From assembly GCA_003132445.1 (NCBI GenBank), contig PKXU01000201.1, positions 1 to 64,000 on the forward strand: 64,000 nucleotides of DNA, given 5' to 3'. This DNA is from Acidobacteriaceae bacterium (GTDB lineage Bacteria > Acidobacteriota > Terriglobia > Terriglobales > Acidobacteriaceae). This document shows positions 16,950 to 25,180 of the stretch, in pieces. Both the position numbers and the translations under genes were made by a program. The notes under the pieces are model-generated. The model had not been told where the DNA came from, did no database searches, and was given only the letters and a program-made list of their open reading frames with translations. Every line of letters starts with the position of its first letter. The stretch's first letter is position 1.

Positions 16950-19568
16950 ATGAAGCGCATTTTTGCGGTAGTGACATTTCTTGTGTTCACTCTGTCGCTG
17001 GCTGTCGCACAGCGACTGCCTGAGGGTGCACGACCAGAGAATTACAAACTCACATTCACGCCTGACCTTGACCAGGCGAAATTTGAGGGCGATGAAATCA
17101 TATCCATTCGACTACTGAAGCCGAGTTCGGAGATCACGCTGAACGCCGTCGACATCGATTTTCACGATGTCACCATCACCAGCGGCGGCGCGACACAAAA
17201 GGCCACGGTGACGCCGGAAAAAGAGAACGAGATGGTGGTGCTGAAGGTCGAGAAAGCACTGCCAGCCGGCCCGGCGAAGATACACATCACCTACACCGGC
17301 ATTCTGAATAACGAAATGCGCGGCTTGTACCTTGGCAAAGATGACCACGGCCGCAAATACGCCGCCTCGCAGTTTGAAGCCACCGACGCACGCCGGGCAT
17401 TCCCGTCATTCGACGAACCCGACTATAAAGCCACTTTTGACATTATTGCAATTGCCGACAAGGGTCTGGTGGCGATTTCGAATCAGAAGGTGATATCGGA
17501 TACTCCTGGACCAGGCGACAAGCACACAGTGCGCTTCGCCACTACAGCCAAGTTGTCGTCATATCTGGCGGCGTTAGTAGTGGGCAACTTCGAATACGTT
17601 GAGGGCGAAGCCGACGGAATTCCGATTCGCGTTTACTCTACGCCCGGTAAGAAGGACATGGGGGCATTCGCTCTCGAGGTCGCGCAGAATGTTCTGAAGT
17701 ATTACGACCACTATTTCTCGATCAAATATCCTTACGGAAAGCTTGATCTGATCGGGCTTCCCGACTTCTCCGCGGGCGCCATGGAAAATGCGGGATGCAT
17801 CACTTTCCGCGAGGTTCTTCTGCAGATCGACGAGAAGCACGGCTCCGGCGGTCTGAAGAAGACGATTGCCAGCGTGATTGCCCACGAGATGGCACATCAA
17901 TGGTTTGGCGATCTCGTCACCATGAAGTGGTGGGATGACATCTGGCTGAACGAAGGATTTGCCACTTGGATGTCGAGCAAGCCCATCGAGTCGTGGAAGC
18001 CGGAATGGAATTTCAAGTTGGACGACGTGAGCGACACCGCCCGAACGCTGAGCATCGACTCTCTGGAGAATACGCGTCCTATCCATCAAGCGGCTGAAAC
18101 CCCCGCGCAGATCATGGAACTCTTCGATGGCATTGCATATGGCAAGGCGGCGGCGGTGTTGCGCATGCTGGAATCTTATTTGGGCGAGGAGACATTTCGC
18201 GCGGGCGTAAACGCGTATCTCCAGCGGCATCAGTACGCGAATGCCACGGCGGACGACTTCTGGGATGCTCAGGCCACAACGTCGAAAAAGCCGGTCGACC
18301 ACATCATGCCGACGTGGGTGAAACAGGCAGGCGTTCCTATTGTGAATGTGAAAGCCGAATGCTCGGGAAGTTCCACGAATGTCACGTTGGCGCAGCAGCG
18401 CTATTTCTCCGACCGCACAAAGTTCGAAGCGCCCAACGATCAACTCTGGCAAATCCCGCTGTGCATGCGGGGATCGGCCAGCGGCAAGGGTGCGAAGTGC
18501 GAGGTCATGACCAAGAAAGAAGAATCGTTCACCGTGCCGGGTTGCTCGACTTGGGTCTTGGCCAATGCCGGAGCGACGGGATACTACAGAACAGCCTTCC
18601 AGGAGAATGCAGTTCGCGCGCTGGCCAGTGACGCGGAGACCAAGCTGACTCCTGCCGAGCGTATTGCAACGGAGAACGACATCTGGGCCTCGGTGCGCGT
18701 CGGCCGCGAACCGGTGGGCGATTATCTCGCCTTCGCTCAAGGTCTGCAGTCAGATCGAAACCGCGCCGTGGTCGTGGATGTGCTTGGCAATCTCACATAC
18801 ATCAATCGTTACCTGGTGAACGAAAACGATCGCGATGAGTTTCGCATGTGGCTGCGCCAATATCTGGCACCTGCGATGAAAGACGTGGGCTATGAGCCGA
18901 AACCGGGAGAGAGCGAAGAAGAGAGGGGATTGCGCTCGCGTGTGTTTACGGCCCTCGGCGACGATGCCCGCGACCCTGAAACGCTGGAAGAGGCGCGCAA
19001 AATTGCGGACAAAGCTTTGGCCGAACCCAGTTCGGTCGACCCTGAAATGGCCTCGAGTGCGCTGGCCCTTGCAGCATTGAATGGGGATTCCGCATTTTAC
19101 GACAAGGTGATGGCCGCCACCAAGAATCCGAAATCGCCCGAACAGTATTACATGTATTTCTCCACGCTGGCGCGGTTCAGTGATCCGAAGCTATTGCAGC
19201 GCACCCTGGATTTCGCCGTCTCGCCCGACGTGCGATCGCAGGATGCATTGCGATTGATTGCAGGCGTGATGCGGAATCCAGCCGGCCAAGACCTGGCCTG
19301 GAGTTTCGTTCAATCCCACTGGAACGCGGTGGCGAAGGCGGGTGGTCCGTTTGCCAGCGCGGCAGTTGTAGGATCGACCGGCGGTTTCTGCGACGCTGGG
19401 ATGCGCGATCAGGTGACGGACTTCTTTTCTGCGCACAAGATCGCGGCCGCGGAGCGTACCTACAAACAATCGATTGAGCGCATCAACAACTGTATCGATT
19501 TGAAGTCGCACCAGGAACCGCAGCTGGCGTCGTGGCTGGGACAACACGGCAACGCTGGCGGAAACTAA
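16950..19568 (+). CDS. secreted M1 aminopeptidase
   Basis: Zinc aminopeptidase of 872 residues, larger than the 2021 gene and typical of the PepN/ERAP-like M1 group. Substrate-binding GAMEN is at residues 276-280; the zinc site HEMAHQWFGD starts at H312 with the third ligand E335 (WLNEGFATW). The C-terminal half is the helical ERAP1-C-like domain, with a Cys pair (AECSGSS, VPGCSTW). The N-terminus is a clear signal peptide (MKRIFAVVTFLVFTLSLAVAQ), so it works outside the cytoplasm. ATG 16950 follows AGGAG closely; the frame stays open upstream to 16752 but overlaps hutI there. A strong terminator follows the stop. Confidence 0.95.
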   Translation: MKRIFAVVTFLVFTLSLAVAQRLPEGARPENYKLTFTPDLDQAKFEGDEIISIRLLKPSSEITLNAVDIDFHDVTITSGGATQKATVTPEKENEMVVLKVEKALPAGPAKIHITYTGILNNEMRGLYLGKDDHGRKYAASQFEATDARRAFPSFDEPDYKATFDIIAIADKGLVAISNQKVISDTPGPGDKHTVRFATTAKLSSYLAALVVGNFEYVEGEADGIPIRVYSTPGKKDMGAFALEVAQNVLKYYDHYFSIKYPYGKLDLIGLPDFSAGAMENAGCITFREVLLQIDEKHGSGGLKKTIASVIAHEMAHQWFGDLVTMKWWDDIWLNEGFATWMSSKPIESWKPEWNFKLDDVSDTARTLSIDSLENTRPIHQAAETPAQIMELFDGIAYGKAAAVLRMLESYLGEETFRAGVNAYLQRHQYANATADDFWDAQATTSKKPVDHIMPTWVKQAGVPIVNVKAECSGSSTNVTLAQQRYFSDRTKFEAPNDQLWQIPLCMRGSASGKGAKCEVMTKKEESFTVPGCSTWVLANAGATGYYRTAFQENAVRALASDAETKLTPAERIATENDIWASVRVGREPVGDYLAFAQGLQSDRNRAVVVDVLGNLTYINRYLVNENDRDEFRMWLRQYLAPAMKDVGYEPKPGESEEERGLRSRVFTALGDDARDPETLEEARKIADKALAEPSSVDPEMASSALALAALNGDSAFYDKVMAATKNPKSPEQYYMYFSTLARFSDPKLLQRTLDFAVSPDVRSQDALRLIAGVMRNPAGQDLAWSFVQSHWNAVAKAGGPFASAAVVGSTGGFCDAGMRDQVTDFFSAHKIAAAERTYKQSIERINNCIDLKSHQEPQLASWLGQHGNAGGN

Positions 19569-19586
19569 GAACGCATGATGGGAAAC

Positions 19587-19619
19587 ACGGCCCGGTAAGT
19601 TTCCGGGCCGTTTCTTTTT
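19587..19619 (+). terminator. intrinsic terminator after M1 aminopeptidase gene
   Basis: Perfect 9-bp stem ACGGCCCGG / CCGGGCCGT with a 7-nt loop, followed by TTTCTTTTT. It starts 18 nt after the aminopeptidase stop codon. Confidence 0.9.
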
Positions 19620-19814
19620 GCAGAAGCGGAAATCTGAACTAGAGCGACCCAATCGTGGGACCCTGCCATCTTCAGCGGATCGTCCGCGATCCCCGCTCGA
19701 ATGCGTCTTGGCGCAACGGCATTACCCGACGCCTGATGACGCGAAAAAGTGCAAAAGAGAAACTCGACGAGTTTACTTGTTGCGTCCGGGCTGGCCGACA
19801 ACTAGCCTCATACA

Positions 19815-20729
19815 ATGACAAAATTAGCCGCGATTCTTGCCCTGACCATTGTGGCTGTGCCGTGCCTGGCTCAGACTATCGCCAAACCTGACCCTTTAAG
19901 GCAATCGAAGAGCAAGGAGATCGTGCTGATCGGCAACACCACGCAGGCCGGCATGGATCCAAACTATGCCCCGCAATCCGGCAGGCTGACCGTTCTGAAC
20001 AATGCCGGATCAGATACGGTCGCCCCCACGGACACGGACCCGGGTGGCTACGGCCTTACTGCGTGGTCGTTGAGCACCAATGCTGCCGGCGATAGCTCCA
20101 CCGTGGGCCTTTACGGCATTGGTGAGGCAATCCTGGACTGGGGAAAATATGGGAGCATCGCGATCGGGCCCCAAGGCGCTCAGTTGGATGGCATCTCCTC
20201 GCCGGCCGAGGGAGCAGAGATTAGTTCAGTGAAAGGAGTGCAGGCGATTGGAATCCACAACGGCGCAGGCACCACCGGCTTCCTAATCGGCGTGGACGTT
20301 CTCGGCCCGAGCATCACAGGCGGGACCGTAAATGAGAGCTTGGGCGTACACATTGCGGCGCAGTCAGGAGCGACTGTAAACTACGGGCTGGCGATTGATG
20401 GGAAATACTCCGGAGCCGACGATTTCGCGGTTCTTGTCAACAGCACAACGGCGCGTTCATTCTTCGGCGTGATCGACTTCGGCGCGAAGGCGGGAATCGC
20501 GGACGCGGGGATTTCCCGCTTGGGACCGGCTTCCGTGGCCATTGGCGATGGAACTGCCGGAAATGCCAGGGGAACGCTTACTGCCGGTTCGATTGTTGAG
20601 CCCATGTCATACACTCCCACATCGTCAAGCTCCGACGGTGTGACCGGCCAGATCGCATGGGACGCGAATTATGTTTATGTCTGCATCGCACCCAACACCT
20701 GGCGGCGGGCACCGCTCTCCAGTTGGTGA
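19815..20729 (+). CDS. secreted protein resembling phage/structural tail-fibre proteins
   Basis: A 304-residue protein with a signal peptide (MTKLAAILALTIVAVPCLAQ) and then a Gly/Ala/Ser-rich repetitive beta region with many short GxxxG turns. The end of the protein (GQIAWDANYVYVCIAPNTWRR then APLSSW) is the kind of C-terminal motif found in phage tail fibres and in environmental surface proteins. I do not recognise a named family and cannot assign a function. No phage genes surround it: it sits between a peptidase gene and a convergent hydrolase gene whose end is 15 nt away. Confidence 0.65.
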   Translation: MTKLAAILALTIVAVPCLAQTIAKPDPLRQSKSKEIVLIGNTTQAGMDPNYAPQSGRLTVLNNAGSDTVAPTDTDPGGYGLTAWSLSTNAAGDSSTVGLYGIGEAILDWGKYGSIAIGPQGAQLDGISSPAEGAEISSVKGVQAIGIHNGAGTTGFLIGVDVLGPSITGGTVNESLGVHIAAQSGATVNYGLAIDGKYSGADDFAVLVNSTTARSFFGVIDFGAKAGIADAGISRLGPASVAIGDGTAGNARGTLTAGSIVEPMSYTPTSSSSDGVTGQIAWDANYVYVCIAPNTWRRAPLSSW

Positions 20730-20744
20730 GCGCCGCACACAATG

Positions 20745-22634
20745 CTAAGGCATGACTGGCAGAACCAGATGTGACGGCAGATCCGGCGAGCAATAGATTC
20801 GTTGCGTCGCGGGAACAAAGTCGGATGCTGCTGCCTTATAGATGCTGGCCACAAACTTCTGCGGGTTGCGGTCAATCACAGGAAACCACGTCGATTGGAT
20901 CTGCACCATGATGCGATGTCCCTTTAGAAAAACGTGATCGTGATCGCGCAGCGGAATGTTCCACTCCGTGGGTTTGTTCGGGGTCAGCGGCGACGGCTTC
21001 TCATAACTTGCGAGATAGCGGCCGCGTCGTACTTCCATCGCGATGGGTAGTTCGTAACCATTCAGAGACTGAAAATATTGCCTCGGCTTCGGGCCTTCTT
21101 CCGGCGGCCAGTCATTCTTCTGCGCGTCCCGCGGATAGACATCGATCAGCTTCACGACGAAATCGCTATCGGTTCCGGAAGTCGAAGCGAAAAGATTCGC
21201 CGCCAGCGGGCCAGTCACAATAAGATCGTGGTCGAGCGGTTCGCTTACGAACGAGAGAACATCTGGCCGGTGATCGACGAAACGCTGGTCAGCGACTTCC
21301 CACGTGCGCCAGTCGCCTGCCGGATATGTGGGCGAGATGGGACGCTGGCGATACGGGACGGGATTCGCCGGATCGGAAACATATTCACGATAAGCGGCCG
21401 CGGCTTTAGTTGCGCCCGCCGCGGTGAACGAAAGTGTTCCGTCCGCGTGCAGATAAAGTTTTGTCGGTTTCGCTTCCTTCGGAGGCCAAACGGCGTAGGT
21501 GCGCCAGGTGTTCGATCCACTCTGAAAAGTGCTGGCCTGCCATTGCGGCTTCTCGCCCTGACCGTGGAGATAATAGCGGAAGAAAGGTGCTTCGATATTC
21601 TCGCGAAATTCCCGCGCAGTCTCGTGTCCGGCGAACGGAATGAGGCCGATCGTGTCGCCCTTGCCCCCAAACCATTGCCCGTGAAACCAGGGGCCGGCAA
21701 CCATAAAATTCGTGTGCTGCGGATCGTTCTCTTCGGCGTGACGAAAAATCTGCCACGGCCCCCAGGGATCCTCCTGATCCCAAAATCCGGCGACGTTCAA
21801 GTTGGGTACGGTCGAGGCATGCAGCTGGTTGACCCACGCTTCCTTCTTCCAAAACTCATCGTAGTCGGGATGCTCGACCGTGGAGTTCCAGTAAGGAATG
21901 GAACCGTGAAGATATTTCGCATTGATATTGGAGAGCGGGCCTAGGTCGAGATACCACTCGTAGGTGTCGTAGGTTTCAAAATCGAAATGCGTATTCTCGT
22001 TCTTGTCGGATTGCTCCATGACCGCATATTCGAAGTCGTAACTCTCGCGCAGCGCGCCGTAGCGGTGGTCGTCGTCATTCATCCACTGGTCCACAGGCGA
22101 GGCTTGCTCGCTGATGGCCTTAAGCGCGGGATGCGGATGCAGCAAGGTGAGTGCAGTGGTTAATCCATCGTACGAAACGCCAAACATCCCGACCTTGCCA
22201 TTATTGTTGGGAACGTTTTTCAGCAGCCACTCGATCGAATCGTAAGCGTCAGTGGTCTCGTTGGTGGCCTTCGGATCATTCAAATCCACCCATGATGAAA
22301 GGTTAAACACTCCTTCGGACTTGAAGCGTCCACGCAGATTCTGGAAGACGAAAATGTAGCCGTCTTGCGCGAGCTCTTTAAGAGACGAGGGCATCTGCTC
22401 AGGCGGTTTCTCTGGGACGCCGTACGGAGTGCGCCGAAACAAAATCGGCAGCGGGCCTTGCTGATCGACGGGAGTGAGAATCGCGGTTTGCAAATGAACT
22501 CCGTCGCGCACCGGAATCATCACTTCCTGAAGTGTGAATATAGGCTTCGCGGCGGGCTGCGGTGCGGACTGTTGCGCGGCGGCAGAAATACCAGTGGATA
22601 AAAGTAAAATTAGACCCAGATTAGCCAAGCGCAC
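20745..22634 (-). CDS. CocE/NonD family hydrolase (X-Pro dipeptidyl-peptidase S15-like)
   Basis: Alpha/beta-hydrolase of the CocE/S15 family, 629 residues, cleaving esters or X-Pro peptides. The nucleophile elbow is G-V-S-Y-D-G, with the acid and His expected further on (AGPWFHGQWFGG is the region normally holding the catalytic His). The C-terminal jelly-roll domain (from about residue 370) ends in the typical HRIMVQIQSTWFPVIDRNP motif. I start it at GTG 22634 because GGAGG lies 7 nt upstream and a clean signal peptide (LANLGLILLLSTGISAAAQ) follows; a longer frame from a TTG at 22682 has no ribosome site. Substrate unknown. Confidence 0.9.
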   Translation of the reverse strand: MRLANLGLILLLSTGISAAAQQSAPQPAAKPIFTLQEVMIPVRDGVHLQTAILTPVDQQGPLPILFRRTPYGVPEKPPEQMPSSLKELAQDGYIFVFQNLRGRFKSEGVFNLSSWVDLNDPKATNETTDAYDSIEWLLKNVPNNNGKVGMFGVSYDGLTTALTLLHPHPALKAISEQASPVDQWMNDDDHRYGALRESYDFEYAVMEQSDKNENTHFDFETYDTYEWYLDLGPLSNINAKYLHGSIPYWNSTVEHPDYDEFWKKEAWVNQLHASTVPNLNVAGFWDQEDPWGPWQIFRHAEENDPQHTNFMVAGPWFHGQWFGGKGDTIGLIPFAGHETAREFRENIEAPFFRYYLHGQGEKPQWQASTFQSGSNTWRTYAVWPPKEAKPTKLYLHADGTLSFTAAGATKAAAAYREYVSDPANPVPYRQRPISPTYPAGDWRTWEVADQRFVDHRPDVLSFVSEPLDHDLIVTGPLAANLFASTSGTDSDFVVKLIDVYPRDAQKNDWPPEEGPKPRQYFQSLNGYELPIAMEVRRGRYLASYEKPSPLTPNKPTEWNIPLRDHDHVFLKGHRIMVQIQSTWFPVIDRNPQKFVASIYKAAASDFVPATQRIYCSPDLPSHLVLPVMP

Positions 22635-22711
22635 CAGTTTTCCTCCGTGCAGTTTCTTAAAGACTACCTTTCGTATAACCAAGGGGCGAAGTATATCAAT
22701 CGGCGAACGCG

Positions 22712-24949
22712 TCAGAACAGCCGTCCCACGGAAAAATTGATGCGGCTCAGCCCGGTCGGGCTCACGCTCCCCGCCAATGCAATCGGCCCAACGATTGTGT
22801 CCGCGATCAACCCGAGGTTAAATGATCCCCGCACCGCAATCGGCCCCGGATTGCTGACCGCCGTCCCGAACGCGGCGCCGGCTTCATACCACCCCGCCCA
22901 ATAGATCCTTTCACCCACTAGCTCCGGTAGACGGTAAAGTTCGCGGTGAAAACCGATCGAGGAGTAGGCATAGTTGTTTCCCACGAACTGGTAAGGAAGA
23001 TACGCACCTAATCGAAATGGGCCGCCCAGTGAAAAAACTTGAAATGGTCCAGCATCGCCGCGGAAAGTAGTCCCGCCGGAAATATTGAAAAAAAGCGAAG
23101 TCTTCGGCCCAACGGGAACAAAATTGGAAGTCTGCACCTCGATTTGTCCAATGGGACGCGCCAATCCTGGGCTTTGCAACACGCGAGAAGCAGTCACCAC
23201 CAATCGTGTCCCTTTACTAGGAACTGCAGGACTGTCTTGCCCATCCCAAACATATCGGGCGCGAAATTCACCGGTGCTGCCGCCCACGATGGGCAGGCCG
23301 GCGTTGCCGATCAACGGACTCAGTTTCCCATCAAAGAGCTCGTAACCCAGGCGGAGTTCGCTCCGCAGTCCGGAGTTGTATCCAATATCGAAACCACCTC
23401 CAGCGCGTTCGTCGCCAAACACGGCCGCCCGAGTTGAACCTGTAAAGGAATTGCGTGCATATTTCGATGCGAAAGCGTAGGGTGCAACGAAAAATCGCGA
23501 CTGCCATAAGCGCTGATAGAATTCGCTTGCCGCCAGATTGCTCGAGCCGAAAAGAAGATCGTTGCGCCACTCGCCGCCGTGGTGAGCAACATCCATAAAC
23601 GTGATGCGAGCCCCGGCGGAAAAGTCGAACGCTGCCACGCCCTGTCCGTCTACGTTGACGGCCAGGTCGACGAAAGGTGGTCCATAGGATTTATCGTGCG
23701 TAGTCACGCGAATGCCGGGAACTCCGTTCTGGGTGAAACCCTCGTACCCCAGCCAGTCGAATTGGCCTTCCCCGGCTATGTGGTTGAGCTGCGCATCTAA
23801 TTTGGAAAGACTGAGCGGGCCCTGAACTGTTTTAGCGAGACGGCGTTCAATTCTGCTGTCAGTATCAGAATCGGCGCCAGTGACTTTGATGGTTTCGATT
23901 GTATTCGGCGTTCGCCGTCTACGCGCCGCTCGAGCCGCCAGATAATCGCGCCACTCTGCTTCGTCTTGAATCGCATACGGAAGAATTGCTGCGGATTGTG
24001 CGGCAGCACTGCGTCGCCCGAGTGCAATGAGTTCTCTCACCCGCGAATAATCCGTCTCCGAGAAACCGTTCATTCCAATCGTCACGGTAGCCTTGGCCAG
24101 TGCAAGAGATCGGCGCTCGTTCTGAGTAATCATGACGTCGACCGCGCGAGACAGAACGCCGGTAAGTGTCTCGAGCTCCTTACGGTCGCCCGGAGCGAGC
24201 TGGAGTTCAACCGCGACCACAGCATCCGCATTCATAGCGAGAGCGGTTTCGACCGGAATGTTCTGCACCATGCCGCCATCCGCGAGCACGCGATCATTTA
24301 TTTCTACCGGAGTAAATACGCCGGGAATCGCCATCGAAGCCCGCAAAGCCTGAGCTAACGGGCCGTCATGCAGCACCACACCTGCGCCGCTTATCATGTC
24401 GGTTGCGACGCAACGAAATGGAATCGGCAGATCGTCAAACGTTGCGACGCCCGACTCCGGAAAAGCGATGCGATCCAGCAATAGTCCGACGGCCTGGCCA
24501 GAGTTGTAACCATTCGGTCCATTTAAGCCGTCTTTCAATCCGAGCGGGGCATCGATCTGAAAGTCCCGCCGATCCTGCTTTCGCCGATAGGAGAGCTGCG
24601 TATAAACCGGCTCGGGACGAAAGACCTCATCCCAATCAATTTTTTCCGCGAATGTTTGAATTTCAGCGGGCGACATGCCGGTGGCGTACATGGCGCCGAT
24701 GATGCTGCCCATGCTGGTACCGGCAATTCGATCGACAGGAATGTGATGCTCCTCCATCCATTGGATCACGCCGATTTCGGCCAAGCCCAGCGCACCGCCG
24801 CCGCTGAGCGCGAGACCGATTCGCGGCCGGCGGGTTGCGACCACCGGCTGGGGAGAAGCATTCTGCGCATGCGACAAACTCGGCAACCACATGCCGCACA
24901 GCAGAACCAAAATCAGCGAAATACGGTTAGAGCGAGACGATGATTCCAT
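22712..24949 (-). CDS. patatin-like phospholipase with BamA/TamA-type outer-membrane barrel
   Basis: A type Vd-like autotransporter phospholipase (PlpD/RssA-related), 745 residues. After the signal peptide the patatin domain (about residues 43-330) shows the oxyanion GGGALG (50-55), nucleophile Ser79 in GTSMGS, and Asp224 in DGG. A POTRA-like segment (about 350-420) and a surface-antigen (D15) beta-barrel (about 440-745) ending in an aromatic F complete the protein, so patatin would be presented at or exported across the outer membrane. ATG 24949 is preceded by AGGAG. The substrate (lipid) is inferred from the family. Confidence 0.92.
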   Translation of the reverse strand: MESSSRSNRISLILVLLCGMWLPSLSHAQNASPQPVVATRRPRIGLALSGGGALGLAEIGVIQWMEEHHIPVDRIAGTSMGSIIGAMYATGMSPAEIQTFAEKIDWDEVFRPEPVYTQLSYRRKQDRRDFQIDAPLGLKDGLNGPNGYNSGQAVGLLLDRIAFPESGVATFDDLPIPFRCVATDMISGAGVVLHDGPLAQALRASMAIPGVFTPVEINDRVLADGGMVQNIPVETALAMNADAVVAVELQLAPGDRKELETLTGVLSRAVDVMITQNERRSLALAKATVTIGMNGFSETDYSRVRELIALGRRSAAAQSAAILPYAIQDEAEWRDYLAARAARRRRTPNTIETIKVTGADSDTDSRIERRLAKTVQGPLSLSKLDAQLNHIAGEGQFDWLGYEGFTQNGVPGIRVTTHDKSYGPPFVDLAVNVDGQGVAAFDFSAGARITFMDVAHHGGEWRNDLLFGSSNLAASEFYQRLWQSRFFVAPYAFASKYARNSFTGSTRAAVFGDERAGGGFDIGYNSGLRSELRLGYELFDGKLSPLIGNAGLPIVGGSTGEFRARYVWDGQDSPAVPSKGTRLVVTASRVLQSPGLARPIGQIEVQTSNFVPVGPKTSLFFNISGGTTFRGDAGPFQVFSLGGPFRLGAYLPYQFVGNNYAYSSIGFHRELYRLPELVGERIYWAGWYEAGAAFGTAVSNPGPIAVRGSFNLGLIADTIVGPIALAGSVSPTGLSRINFSVGRLF

Positions 24950-25180
24950 CCTGTACTCCTGGAACGCGAAGCAAAATCTTCTCGGAACTTTCGGTGAATG
25001 AATCTCAAGTGAACGAAAAGGTTAGCAGGTCTGTGCGGAGACAAACAGAAATAGGCGCGGAGAAGATCAAGTCGACAGTCAAGATCAATTCGACTGCGGG
25101 CCCTGCTGTGTGCATGAAGAATGAACTAAAGACCAAAGCGATAACGACGCTTGCTGAAAGCCAGCGCCAATGCCGAAAAC

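Noticed and set aside
17574-18740. 388-codon open frame opposite the M1 aminopeptidase
   Set aside because: It covers the zinc site of the real gene and has no family features.
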